NCBI GenBank assembly: GCA_033558025.1
Contig: JAUCEF010000007.1
Location: 2,914,001 to 2,978,000, forward strand
Reading direction: 5' to 3'
DNA length: 64,000 bases
Source of the DNA: Phytophthora sp. 'mugwort'
Taxonomy: Eukaryota; Oomycota; Peronosporomycetes; Peronosporales; Peronosporaceae
Part shown: positions 50,197 to 61,429 of the stretch, piece by piece
Layout of the letters: every line of letters begins with the position of its first letter
Numbering within the stretch: position 1 is the first letter of the stretch
The notes under the pieces: model-generated
What the model saw: the letters and a program-made list of their open reading frames with translations, nothing else
Told to the model about the DNA's origin: nothing
The model's database searches: none
Made by a program: the position numbers and the translations under genes

Positions 50197-50300
50197 ACTA
50201 GCTACGGATCGCACTTAGAAGAGAGACTCACCATTAGGTACGGATTGCACTTGGGAAAAACACACCACTAGGTACGGATCGCACTTAGAGGAGATGCATG
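50197..50300. repeat. Three tandem copies of a ~35-bp unit
   Basis: CACTAGCTACGGATCGCACTT and two variants (TTAGGTACGGATTGCACTT, CTAGGTACGGATCGCACTT) repeat with about 35-bp spacing. The region 50100-50480 has LTR-like features (for example AATAAAGGCTCAG at 50391) and may be a solo LTR, but no partner copy is in the window. Confidence 0.75.
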
Positions 50301-50537
50301 GCTTGAGGGCCACCCATTTAAAAACCAGTTACTTAACGGATGCATTAACTAGGCAGTTTACAGTAAGTAGGTACTTATGAGCATGTTAATAAAGGCTCAG
50401 TTTTAATCTAACCAGGAAGTTCGTAGTCGTGGGAATTCCGTCCATGACATTAGGAAAACCAGGCTTTCCTCGTGCGCAGAGAAGACAGAGACGCAGGGCG
50501 TCTGTCCTGGTTAGTAGATAGGTTTCATCAAGCCAGG

Positions 50538-50608
50538 GTGCGTGCGATTACCGTCACAGTAACAAACCGTGCGTGCGATTACCGTCACAGTAACAAACCG
50601 TGCGTGCG
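50538..50608. repeat. 31-bp tandem duplication
   Basis: The unit gtgcgtgcgattaccgtcac... is present exactly twice (50538-50568, 50569-50599), followed by the first 9 bases of a third copy. Confidence 0.9.
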
Positions 50609-51109
50609 CTTCAGCAGCCGCGGAAATAGCGACTGCTGGCGCGCTCGCATGGTCTTTAAGCACCCCCCCCCCCACACACACACGCGGGATGATCGGGGAA
50701 ATCCTCATTAACTGCGGGGAAGTACGCCGTTAGTAGTGAGACCTCTTTATTTAAAAGTATCATCACAGATTAAACTTCAAAACCAAGCGAGTTATACTAC
50801 GTTGTAGTGCGGTCGTTGAGGTACATTGTGACGTTCTCGGCACCCTTAAAAGTAGAAAAAATAGTTATGGGCATCGACGTGAGATGCCTCTGGAAAAATG
50901 TCAAAAAATGTTTCCCCTCCATTAGGTTCTAAAAATGCTGCTTTTTCGAATGGTGTTTTCGGCGATTCTTAAAACGCATTAGAACCTTTTCAAAATCTGG
51001 ACTCAACTCGACTCCTGCAAATATCCCGAAATCTCGTTTCATTTGAAACTATCAGAAAATATTTGCCGAACTATTCGATAGTATCACTAAGCCTGTGTTA
51101 CTTTCTTAG
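50609..51109. other. No gene; C-run and CA repeat
   Basis: A C12 run and a short (CA)n lie at about 50662-50682. The rest is AT-rich with no coding signal. Confidence 0.45.
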
Positions 51110-53670
51110 ACTGCGGCGACCTTTCCTTCGTCATCTGTGGCGGCCTTCGCTCTCATATGTGCTGCTGCGCGGTCACGGCGCTTTTTCATAATCTCGGCAG
51201 GCTTCTCCCCCATCGACGGTGTCGGAACTGCGTAGAGCTCGTCATTGACAAATCCTGGGTACATATAGCTAGACCTTGCTGTTCATGTCGACCGTCTATT
51301 CCGGGTTGAGCTCCCGGTCCGCCGCGCTTGGGATGCTCTCCCACACAGCCTTAAAATTCTTCAACGTGTGAAGAGTCGCAATCGATACGGTAGCCTTGAT
51401 AGGCTCGCTAGAGGGTGGCGGCGACATTCGACGACGCCGGGATGTATTCGCGTCGTGCCAAAGAGCTGATACTTCTGAATGCGATTTATCTTCTTGTGAG
51501 TCGGTGCCAGGAAGTCCTTGAAGAGCTGGAACGGTTCAGCTTCTATCTTTAAGTTGGCCGTGCGGCGGGAAATGCTAGCTGCGTCGAGGTGGCTACGAGG
51601 GTGGTCATGTTCCTGGCCGAAACATGCGGGATGTGCTGCTTCGCGCTGCCGAAGCCTCGGTCCACTGCGTTTTTCGTGTGTGTCCTTTTTTAAAAAAGTT
51701 TAGCTCCGCTTCTTCCACGACGCTCTAGTTCACCAGCATGGTCAGAAACCAGATGACGTACGAGTTGTTGTTCTGGCCGCCCGCGTTGTTCGCCCAGACT
51801 GTCTCTTTGACCTTTTCCACGTCCTCTGGGATCTCATCCTCCCACGCCACCTGCAGCAGGCCATAGTACATGAGTGTGTGGGGCAGCATGCTGCAGATTC
51901 GTCTTCTCCTTCCCCGCCCTTGCGCTCGCCATAGAGGTAGTGGCGGTGCTTCTTGCCGATGTCAAAGTATACGACAACGAAAGAGGCACTCCATAGCGAC
52001 AGGAAATACCATCCCGAACGGGTGTCGGGGGTGTGAAGCAACGTGAGGGTTTGGGCGAAGTCCATAATGAGCACCAAGTGCACCTGACCGGCCTTCTCCA
52101 CGTTTTGTTCGTACTCGATTCTAGTACATCAACGCAAAGTCAAAGCTTAGTAAATTATTCGAAAGTACCATAACATGATCACCAATAATTCAAAATGATC
52201 ACTAAGGACCTCATCCCCTTGGCGTCCTCACGGTGCCGACCAAACACTTCCGCGCGCTCTCCGTCAGGAATATCCGTCATCTGCACCCGGTAAATGTCGA
52301 ACTAATCGCATACTTGGTCTCTGGGCGACCTAATGCGGATTCTTGGGCTACGTCGCTTCAGGATGCGCATGAAAGAAACCTCCGGCGACCGCACCGTGTC
52401 CAAGTAGTTGTCGTCTAGGTACGTCACGCTCCGCGCGCAAGATCTCCCAGGTGAGGTTTGATGGCAGCGGGGTGTAGTCCGCGCCGTAGATCCTGCGAGT
52501 GTGGATCACCGCTACGGTCTTCATCCGGACGCGAACAGGCACCACCTCGCCCAAGCCTGAGGTCACCTTTAAGAACCAGTCGACCTGGAGCGCTGCGTCG
52601 ATGTTAGCATGGTTTTGATTCTACTTCCCACCGTGCAGCATCACTACAATGCTGCCATTGCGTACGTACTTCGGGTACACGTGCGCGTGCGGGGGCTAAT
52701 ACCATATAGCATTTGGAATGCCTCCTGCGCACGGGGCCGACGTATGGCAACATGTACTGGAAGTGCTAGCGCACTGGCGGCATTCGTGATAGTTTGGTCT
52801 GGTGCGTGGCCCTCCGCCGCTCTCGAGCCTGTTCTTGTCTTTTTACCGGCAGGGCAGGCGCCGCAGCTACGGCGCACACCGCGATAGTAGTTAGCAGCGA
52901 CGTCCACTGCTCCCCCTTATTCATATCACTCAGCGAACCCACCAGCTGCTTTAGCTGCGCACGCTTCCCGACCAGCCACTGCTTGCCGCAACAAGCCAGC
53001 CCCTCGAGCCTCTGTACCTCACTCCCAAGTGGAATTGTGGTCTCCACCAGTTCAGCCAGCCCAGACAGACTGTGCCCAGACATGGAGCCGCTGCTGACGT
53101 TACCATCATCTTCCTCAGTATGGGCGGCTGCAGCCTGACCTGCAGCACCTGCACCAGCTCACTGCCGCACTCAACGGAGGGGTCGCCGAACAACCAGTCG
53201 AGATCGCTGTCGCTTGATTTTTGGGAGGCGCTGCTTTCTTTTGCCGTTTTGTCGAAAGTGCTGAAACCACCCGATTTCACCTCACCCAACTTCTAAAGGC
53301 TTTTGCAAAAATAACTCAAAATAGGCGTAGTGATACTTTCGATAAAAGGAGTCATATATGCTCAATACCATGGTGCTTACCAGCCGTTTTGGTTTAGGAC
53401 CTGAGCAGGAGCTGAAACATCTATCCTGTAAGCCGCCAAATCGTTCCGGAACAGCATGATCCAGCTCCGCAACATCAAACATCAATTGCGACTTGTTCGC
53501 CTTCATCCGCTCAAGCCTCGAGCCACTTTCCTGTCCTTGCGCGCCGTGTTGGTGATGTAGGCGAAGGTCTTGTTTGGCTTCGTCATTTCCTGCTCTCCGC
53601 GGTCGGGGATCCACTGAGCAGCCTTTCGCGTGCTGAGCACCGCCACAGCAGAAGGAATACGAGGTCAAGG
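51110..53670 (-). pseudogene. Transposon-derived protein of the GGQN/KGHTKN (DUF7869-like) type
   Basis: On the minus strand the catalytic-core-like half reads IMDFAQTL..LHTPDTRSGWYFLSLWS (about 52065-51985). Then comes a GGQNNNSYVIWFLTML block (about 51780-51725, family D-N-x-x-G-Q-N-K with Asp changed to Asn here) and KKGHTKNAVDRGFG (about 51690-51650). This order is typical of the DUF7869 proteins common in oomycete and animal genomes and thought to be transposon-derived. Upstream frames (53600-52600) look like the N-terminal half. A canonical intron of about 90 nt joins ...GPKPKRL (ending near 53380) to KLGEVKSGGFSTFDK (from about 53297). Stops and shifts near 53100, 52350 and 51700 break the gene. 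The family name is from memory of motifs. Confidence 0.62.
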
Positions 53671-53742
53671 CAGCGGTGATCCCAGCTGGTTTTGCTACGC
53701 GCTAGCTCATCCTATTCACGTAAACTGCAACCCATCCTCACG

Positions 53743-54197
53743 TCACCTGGTGTATCCAACTCCCGCGTTGTTCTCCGCTTGTAGCAGTTTTAATGTTAAT
53801 GCAGCGACGCAACGGTATGGAAGTCCACGGACTCGAGCGAGAGCGACAGGACCGACTCCGAAGTCTGGCCGATGGCACCACAACAACTGGAAGCGTCGTC
53901 GGTTAGCTTTGCAAAAAACGTATAGCGGGCCACCGGTGTCAAGCGGCGCTACATCTTCACACGCAAGCTCGGGCAACTGGTCAAGCAGCGCTGCCCACGG
54001 TGGATCGTGGGTGGCCAATGCGAGCGTGTGCAAAGAGCACGTCAAGAAGTCGTTCTTGTCTGGGGTCAAGGTAAGTTCCTGATCTTCTGATCTTTTGACC
54101 AGCAGCAGCCGAATGTAGAATGCCTCGCTCGCCGATATTCTGATTTTGTATGCAGCCTAAGTCTGAAGAGCGACCGAGCAGGGCCACATCAGACACG
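53743..54197. other. Both strands open; gene strand ambiguous
   Basis: The plus frame 53630-54082 meets a canonical donor GTAAGT at 54071, and an acceptor TGCAG ends at 54155. Splicing would add PKSEERPSRATSDT and a stop at 54197. The minus frame 54069-53743 (TPDKNDFLTCSLHTLALA...) is also open and precedes the DUF7869-like gene on its own strand, so it could be that gene's N-terminus. The splice signals favour plus; the context favours minus. Neither is called. Confidence 0.4.
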
Positions 54198-55368
54198 TGA
54201 GCACAGCGTCTTGGTAGCAGCCTGGTCCGCGAGCTGTGTTGTTCACATACCGAACCGGGGCCTCTAAGGTTTTCTTAGTACAATGAAAAGCTTTATTAAA
54301 AAAATATTCAGGCCACCTTTCGTTCACACCATTTATTCTATATTAAGGGGCACCAAGTCCAGCCTTGAAAAGCATACTTAAAGTGTGCTTTGTAACATCA
54401 GCTCCCCAGTTTTCAGCGCCCCAAAGTATTGAAGCCGGGAGGTTTCTGAACTATACTTTTTATGCACGGTTTAATAACTAACTGTGCAATAAACGACGGA
54501 AATCCACCCTTTCTTTGTGGCTAGAATCCTGAAATGTGCAACCACCGTGCAAAAAAAATGGCCCATTTGGTGGCAATTCAATTCATAAGTATTCCGGATC
54601 ATTCTCAAATTTACGGAGCAAAGAGCTTACTTTATTTCAACCGCCATGTGGCAATCGGGTGGGGGAGTACCGTGGACAACGCATCTTTTCGAAGAATAAT
54701 AGCGCGGATGGGCGGACAAGCTGCGAAGGGCAGATATGGCGGAGACACTGCGGAGAGCGGGTTAAAGGTGGTGGTGGACCTGTTGACAGCGGAATAGCCG
54801 CAGGTGAAAGGCCTCGGCTGCGTCGTACGGTATAGCTAGTTTGGGCATCACTGATTCCCTATTGCGTATGGAACCTTACATAAAGGAATGGAGTTAAGCA
54901 ACTTGGGCTATGTCCTCACTAACGAAGGTGATCAACACGACAGATTTCCCGCCTGCTCGCCGCATCATGCGGGTCCAGCTACTCGGCAGGCTTAAGGTGT
55001 CGGCCCATTTAGGCTCATTCTTACTTACTCGGAATGTGGGTGCTTTTATTGTAATAGCCCAGATGCCCAGCAACTTCTTATTAAGCACCGACATCGTATT
55101 AAATGGTAGCTAATCCGTGACTACAAACAGTGTTAAACGAGACGGCTACACGTTTAGAGTGATTGCAGTGGTATATTTGGTAAATATGTTCTATCTACCC
55201 GAATGCTACCTCGAGTCTTGCTTCTCCGCGCGCTAATATCAAACTGGGTCATGTCGTCACTGCACTCCCCGCTACCACCAACCGAAAGTGAGCTCGACAG
55301 GCTTGTACGGCGCCGATAGGCAGTTCGGAGCCTCGCCTCTCGGTTGGCTTGGTAGCGCTTTCTTTTCT
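54198..55368. other. No gene recognised
   Basis: 54280-54500 is AT-rich. Open frames at 54534-54797 (plus) and 54894-55094 (minus, with FRVSKNEPKWADTL) have no known domain. The latter may be a transposon scrap. Confidence 0.4.
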
Positions 55369-56519
55369 TCATCTTTCCAAGTTTTTGTCACCGATTTCGC
55401 ACAGGCCAGCGTCGTACTTATTGAAGTCGGTGCCATCAATGTCGCGAAGAGGCCGCAGTCTAATGTTCACGTTCACAAGAGCGACACAAACACGGAAGTA
55501 GAGATCGTAAGATACCTCGTCAAACTTCCACTTGTCTGGGCAGATTCCCCAAAGCGTTTTCAGTCTCCCGAAGAAATTCTCGACGAGTACGCGATCATGG
55601 ACGATCTTGTCGATATAGGAAGCATCTTTGAGAGTAAGAGACCGCAACCGACTGCTCTTTACCGGATGGATTGCTCTAAATTCTCGTCTCAATCCTTGGT
55701 ACCCTTTATCGACGAGTACAGCCCATTCGTTCGGGTAGGTTTCATTCAGACGGCCGTCGTCGCGGTGGTTGGCGTCCTCGGCGTGTTTACGCAGGCTCGT
55801 GAATGAAAGGCAACGTTACCTCGGAAGATCCAGCTTCTTGCGTGCTGCCCCAGTTGATCGCGATTCCGTTCAGAAACACCGACACATTAACTTTGAAGCC
55901 GTATAGGTGGTGTTTACCACTATAGTAGCGCAGGGTCTCACTCATATTTCCGCTAGGTTTGTTAGATTGCTGGAACGTAACGTCCGTAGCGTAGCGTGTC
56001 TACGGAAAGTTATGGAACGCATATCCGGAACGGACAATCCTGCCCAGCGTCCATCGATCGTCCGCCGCCTCCACGAACGCTCGTATAGGAACGGCGAGAT
56101 GGCATCCATGCACTTTCGGACCATTTCTGGAAAGTAGATGGCGGGATCTTGAAAACGCGGGTGACAGTGTCCCATTTACCGAGGTGTTTCAGCGAGCTGA
56201 GTGTCATAAAGAAAACATCTCGAGCAGCATAGCGGCACTTCTTACCGCGACCCACGTTCCAGTGGCCCTTGACGTGAGGACTCACGGTCTCCCAAAGCCG
56301 CTTAAACGTTTCGTGGGCAAAATTGGTAAATTTGAGGATCTCGTCTGGGCCCTCGGCTCGCAGGCACAGCTCCTAGATAGATGCCACGGTTCCCGCGGTG
56401 GTGCCATCCTCGTCGTCGGCGTTGTTCGTCGCGCTCGAAAAGATCAGCGGTTGAAGCACGAAAGCTGCTTCGTCGAGGGCTTCGGGGGTAGAATCTTGGC
56501 GGTTTGTGGCTCGTGGCAT
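55369..56519 (-). pseudogene. PIF/Harbinger (DDE_4) transposase, broken
   Basis: The minus strand starts MPRATNRQDSTP at 56519. It passes a stop (near 56372) and gives an N-terminal HTH-like region, RDVFFMTLSSLKHLGKWDTVTRVF (about 56225-56155). Next come the DDE_4 core DVTFQQSNKPSGN (about 55980-55945, first Asp), YYSGKHHLYGFKVNVSVFLNGIAIN (about 55930-55855), VDKGYQGLRREF (about 55725-55685) and VHDRVLVENFFGRLKTLWGI (about 55605-55545, catalytic Glu). The order is diagnostic of Harbinger transposases. A large part between the second Asp region and G-Y-Q-G is shifted. Terminal repeats were not identified. Confidence 0.8.
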
Positions 56520-57140
56520 GTCGAGCTTGTAGTATATGCAGCAATATTCAAAATGGCCCCCACAGCTGCCTAATACCTCCTCCACTAGTTCAGCTAGCGC
56601 CAAGGGCGTACAATGACGACCACGCTTTCGCATACAATACATGGATATCCATAGACTTCAAATCATTATATAGGTTCTATGCCAGCCTCTAATGCAACAT
56701 CTCAATATTCTGCCGTTGAATTCTAGAAGGGCATTTATAAGCATACCCCGTATGTTTCCTCAGATCTATTGTACTCTTGTATAGGGCCAGCAGTCCTCGC
56801 CTTAAACCAGTGATGTTGATCGCACGGTTTGTTCTAGAAAATGAACATGCGCTTGTTCGTTTAAGAGCGCTCCGTGGCTTTTTTGCGTGTTCATGAAACC
56901 AATTAACCATGACACGTGGCAAGCCCTGAAAGCACCCTGAAAGAGCCAAGAACAAGGTTCCTCTGCCGCCCAAATAGTAGACCCTTGGAAGTGAGTCCTG
57001 GGAACAGCCACAACCAAACCCGGAAAAAATCGACCCACTCCTCAGTTCCAACCAACACTACGTCGTCAATGCCAAATCATACGTGCTACACATGACGCAC
57101 GCACTTCGAAGAGACAAATAGGCGATGCAACAAGACCAGC
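56520..57140. other. No gene recognised
   Basis: The flanking region between the Harbinger and hAT-like remnants. Minus-strand frames 56689-57051 have no known domain. Confidence 0.4.
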
Positions 57141-58300
57141 ATGTTTCATGAGGGCAACCATTGCTTGGCCGCTGCCCGACGTGATGCGCGAGAGGAACGG
57201 CGATAAGTCTTTCGTAGAGGACACTCGCGGAAAAATATATAGGCTCCTGCAATCACGATCCAGGCTGAGCAAGACGTTATTCGCTGGACTTGCGCCGTAC
57301 TCTGAAACTCATGAAATGCAAGCTTCGTTCTCACCGTTCGGAGAGCAGTCCGAGATGCCGGACGATTTTCCCCCCAGCGCTTCGCTCTAGATGACATGGA
57401 AGAGTTCGAGAGGCTCTCCATCGAGTTCAAGTTGACAATCAACTTCCTGACTCATTCATCTCTCGTACCTCAACTAACAACCTTATGTCGTTCTTGCACG
57501 CTTGAGTGTATCTTCGCTGCCGTCTCGACAAGTGTTTGGCGGTCGTATTCTCGACAAGTTCGCGAAGATCGACTTCCAAGACGACGAAAGGGCTTACGCC
57601 AGGCGCGGTTGTCTGACGGATGCTAATGCGAAATTCCTCTCCGATAGATGAATACATATTGCTACGATGCACTTGCTTGGTTGTCAGCTGTCACTCTATG
57701 GAGTTTTGTGTACACCTTTTCTGTGGTCAATTGGCGATCGTTACGATGGAGTGGCCATCACTGAATACATTGAGAAGGTCATGCTCGAGATTCATCCGAG
57801 AGGGTGGTTTATTGGCGCGGTGGTGACCAATGACGCCGGGCAATTTGCTCGGGCTAGCATTTCGCTGGCCAAAAAAATGGTATTCCCGCGCTGCTTTGCC
57901 TACTCAATCAAACGCTCTGGTGAAGGGTGTTCTTCATACTGTGTTTAGGGATGTCAACGCTCAAGCTTCCGCGATGGATAACTGCCTCGACGCCTCTTTT
58001 TCCAGGTGGATTGTGAGAGCGGACAAAGCTATGGAAGACACTTAAGGAAAGAAGCGCGTTCAAAGTCTGCTGCCGTTGTGTGAGATGAGGTGGAACTCAA
58101 TGCTAGGATACTTCGCTTCACTATTGCGTTTTCGAACGGCTCTCACTCTTTTCGAGTTCGCTTACCGCGACGACGCCGAGTTCCCGGGGAGCTAACAGTG
58201 CTCGATGCTAAAGGGCTCTGGTCCTTCTTAGACGATGCAGAGCAAGTTGTACGACCTCTATGCTTTCGTCGTTCATGCTATGGGGGCAAGGGCATTTGAG
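57141..58300 (+). pseudogene. hAT-like (DUF659-type) transposase remnant
   Basis: Plus-strand pieces are MRERNGDKSFVEDTRGKIYRLL (about 57180-57250), FGGRILDKFAKIDFQ (another frame), WSIGDRYDGVAITEYIEKVMLEI (57720-57790) and GAVVTNDAGQFARASISLA (57816-57870, family D-N-A-x-Q). Then come FPRCFAYSIKRSGEG, LRVRTALTLFEF-like signals near 58130, and LTVLDAKGLWSFLDDAEQVVRPLCF (58194-58270). This is the order of DUF659-containing hAT transposases frequent in oomycetes. Stops and shifts are present throughout. It ends abruptly near 58300, where a gypsy fragment starts. Confidence 0.65.
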
Positions 58301-58309
58301 CGCGATATG

Positions 58310-58617
58310 CTATTTGACTACCGAGCTACAGTGAATTGGATTCAGCAGCAAAGAGAAAAGACGCCCAGATATGCCGTCAAAATGCCGTGAGAACAGCAAA
58401 CGTGTAGAGCATGAGTATCGGCCTGACGATATGGTGATGGTTGCACGAAACGAAGCTGTAAACATCAAAATTACAACAAGCCTTTGAGGGCCCTTTCCGG
58501 GTCCTTAGTGTCCGAAGCGACGGAACCCTCTTTATCGACCGGATTCGATACCAAGAAAGCATCCTTATGCGCAGAGCAAAACCTTTCTGCCCGAACACCA
58601 TGGGGATGATGTCATGA
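58310..58617 (+). pseudogene. Retrotransposon integrase C-terminal fragment
   Basis: Frames read NWIQQQREKTPR, RENSKRVEHEYRPDDMVMVARNEAVNI, EGPFRVLSVRSDGTLFIDR and ILMRRAKPFCP. This is the post-integrase region of Ty3/gypsy Pol, where a small barrel and L-K-P-F-x-type end follow the core. No other part of that element is adjacent. Confidence 0.6.
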
Positions 58618-60302
58618 CGGATTGAAGGAATGGTACTCGACCATACAAGCGTATATCGACGTCTGGTTCATGACTCGAAAGACAGGTCGGGATCTGTAGC
58701 TCAACACCATTGATAACAAATTCCTCAGTCTTAAATTTACCAACAACAACGTACAAGCCCATAGCAGACTACAGCATGACGACAACACTCTGAGCGAAGT
58801 CATGTGTTGGTTTCAGCAATTTTACGACTCCCCGTTCTCAGCTTCGTCGCTTCGGGAAGGGAGAGCGCAAAAGCCGGACACACCTGAAAAAAGTGAATCG
58901 CGAACCCCAAGGAGCTACGAAGATCATGGCGTTTGGAACCCCAGTTCGTTCTCGCTGCAACGGACCGCTAATGAGTCACCCTTTGATTCGAATGTCGAAA
59001 TAAGCTCCGTAGCGCATGATGAATGCTCACTGTAAATAACACGACCAGTGGTTGCTACCAGCAGCGACGAAGAGAACGGAGACGAGGGCAACGCTGACGT
59101 GAGAGAAGAAGAAAAGGGTGCCGGTGACGATAAGACGGCGACGACGAGATCTGGCAAGATATTTTCAAGGAGCTGTTGGATACCGACGAGCGCTCGGAGG
59201 CAACGACGGACTTGGTGTCAATCGATGATCTGTTTGAAGCGCGTGAAGAGCAGCGAATAACCATTTCTCTGCGCAATGGCAGTAGATTTCCTCAATGCAG
59301 ATTGCCGGGGTAGCGAGGCTTCAAGATCACGCGGGAGGAACACTTCGGAGTTAAGTCTTTCAATAACAGTCTTTGGGTCGATCCACAGTCCCGGCGGGGA
59401 GCGCAAGAGGTTTCACCGAGTTTCGAAACGGCATTATGTAGAGTCGCCTAGCAGTTTGGCGACGAGCAAGTCCAATGATCGCTAGGGAACCAATGATCGC
59501 TAGGGAACTCGCTTTAATATACCTCTTCTAGTACATCTTCCCCATCTAGTGCCATTGTGTCTTGCACAATATGAAATTCGTGATGGAGCAAACACAGGAT
59601 CCGTAATTGTTTTATTACGTTGACAAATGGCCTCACGTCGGAGTTGATGGCGCGGCGGAGAGAATAGGTCCGGGTCGTCATGAAGGAGAGACGAAAATGG
59701 TGGGAGTTGGTTGAGAAGCAATTATCATTCGTTATATGCTAAGCTGCCAATTTCATCGCGGTTTAGTTAAGCCAGTAGAACATCCTTCGCTAATCGACGG
59801 GTTTGTTTTGCTGCCAACTCTGAGAACGATGATACGCGCATCTAGGGCAGCAGCACTTCTCCGTCAGATCGGTGTATTACATCTGGTCAGCAATTGTGTG
59901 TACCGTCGCAATCTTCAACCACAAAGTGGTACCTTTTGTCAAGATGTCCCCACGCGGACAGATGACACCATTGTCATGGCCGTATCCTTTCGAAGCACTT
60001 TGTGGTCGGCAATAGAGGCAGAGAGATGCCAGGCACTGTCACGAATAATGTAGTTTGTTATCTTTGATAGATAGGTATAGAATTCCAATTTTATACATTG
60101 CCGAGGTGCAGGCTTTAGCCTTACCTCTGATATTTCCATACAATCCTCCGTCACCGCATCATCCCCAGGAAATCGTGCATTTTTCCGAGAACTAAGCAGG
60201 ATACACCGCCTCCATCTTCTAGCCCGGCAGAATCGCATCGAAGATTTCGATGCCTATGTTGAAATAAATCACCGAGGATATGTTTCAAAAACCATTTATA
60301 CA
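58618..60302. other. Unassigned, partly coding-like
   Basis: 58790-59035 and 59048-59260 contain hydrophilic frames. The second is acidic (SSDEENGDEGNADVREEEKG) followed by TRSGKIF, a motif I associate with oomycete retroelement proteins. A 17-bp duplication aatgatcgctagggaac lies at 59475-59508. The region 59736-60238 has open frames on both strands with no known domain. Confidence 0.35.
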
Positions 60303-60581
60303 ATGCTTTTTCAAATGCTTCAAGTGCGATACCCACGAAGGTGTGCTCTATACTTAAATGATCTTAACAAAGATCTGGAATACCAATTGTCATGCAAGCA
60401 CGTCATCAAGCCAGTGTGCGCTAAGGAGATCAAACTTAATGGAAGTCTTTACTATGTGACAATAATCGACTCTTCATTCAGGCTGAGAGTGGTGAATACA
60501 ATGAGATCATCGATAGCGACATCAAGGAGTGGGTACTCTTCCGCGTACCTACTTAGTTTGCTGAGTCATTTTAAACGTTGA
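60303..60581 (+). pseudogene. Possible copia integrase scrap
   Basis: A frame with CAKEIKLNGSLYYVTIIDSSFRLRVV resembles the start of a copia integrase core (G-x-x-Y-Y-V-T-I-I-D-D-x-S-R). There is no second motif, so this is weak. Confidence 0.35.
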
Positions 60582-60775
60582 AAATTAAAATTGATAAAAA
60601 TAAACTTAATATTAATTTGCATACTAGATACATAAGTACAATCATGAGTACTGGATTCAGCTTTAAACGGTTATCACCATCGCGACATGGAGTGCTACCC
60701 CAACTAGCACCTCTGCGTTTGAATTAGCGCGCCATACTTTTACTCCTACTGCTAGTCTGTCTCAAAGAACCGATG

Positions 60776-61030
60776 ATGCAACAAATGCTCTAAACGAGTT
60801 GGTTTTTGTGACAAAGACTGGCTGGATGCGCCGAAAGAGTGGTTCGATGCGTATCAGGAGTTGCTAGATCTACAAGAAGAATGCATTGATATAGTTAACA
60901 CGTATATGAAACGGCAGTGTGGAATAGAGGCTGCTAAGGAGAAGTGCTATAAAAAAAAACTACGCAGCTTACATGTAGCAGACAGTCGTAAGTTTGTATT
61001 TACCAACGACCAGTATTTTGTTTTGCATTA
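60776..61030 (+). other. Open frame without ATG, unrecognised
   Basis: 84 codons read CNKCSKRVGFCDKDWLD, APKEWFDAYQELLDLQEECI, DIVNTYMKRQCGIEAAKEKCY and on to a stop at 61030. The helical pattern and charge look coding-like. There is no start codon and the upstream frame is closed, so it could be an exon or a truncated ORF. Confidence 0.35.
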
Positions 61031-61208
61031 GCTATCGCATCTGCAAATTACGTGCGCCTAGCGTGCTTGTCCTTGTTCTTGTTCTTGGTCGATTGCTTGA
61101 CCACTAGTAGCTCATATGCCAAAGGCGATACTGCATTAGTCTTTCACAGTTTCTTCCGGTATGGATTAACGAAAATACATTACACTTTAAGGCTAGTAAG
61201 CAACCTAC

Positions 61209-61424
61209 TTAGCTTTTCTTCCGGTATGGAGGGAACAATATATGTGCTACGAAATCGTCCTTCGTCTTTGTCAAGGCGAAGCCACGTCCATTCCATACAT
61301 CGTTTATAGCAGCGACAGATATAGCTGCTTTGTCGTTTGCGTTGCTGTCGTTCAGTGCCTTAGTCACTGCATCAGCGATAATCGCAGCTAGCTTTAACGC
61401 GAACTCCTTCGAGACAGTCGACAT
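61209..61424 (-). CDS. Small intact ORF, 71 residues, unknown
   Basis: It starts at an ATG (61424) and reads MSTVSKEFALKLAAIIADAVTKAL, then NDSNANDKAAISVAAINDVW and NGRGFALTKTKDDFVAHIL, ending PYRKKS. It is predicted largely helical, without signal peptide or membrane helix. It is uninterrupted, unlike everything within several kb. The family is unknown. At 71 codons, chance is not excluded, but the composition is protein-like. Confidence 0.4.
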   Translation of the reverse strand: MSTVSKEFALKLAAIIADAVTKALNDSNANDKAAISVAAINDVWNGRGFALTKTKDDFVAHILFPPYRKKS

Positions 61425-61429
61425 GTTTT

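Noticed and set aside
61052..61309. Possible secreted effector (hydrophobic start MRLACLSLFLFLVDC)
   Set aside because: The frame begins with GTG, not ATG, and overlaps the opposite-strand ORF; no RxLR or LFLAK motif was found.
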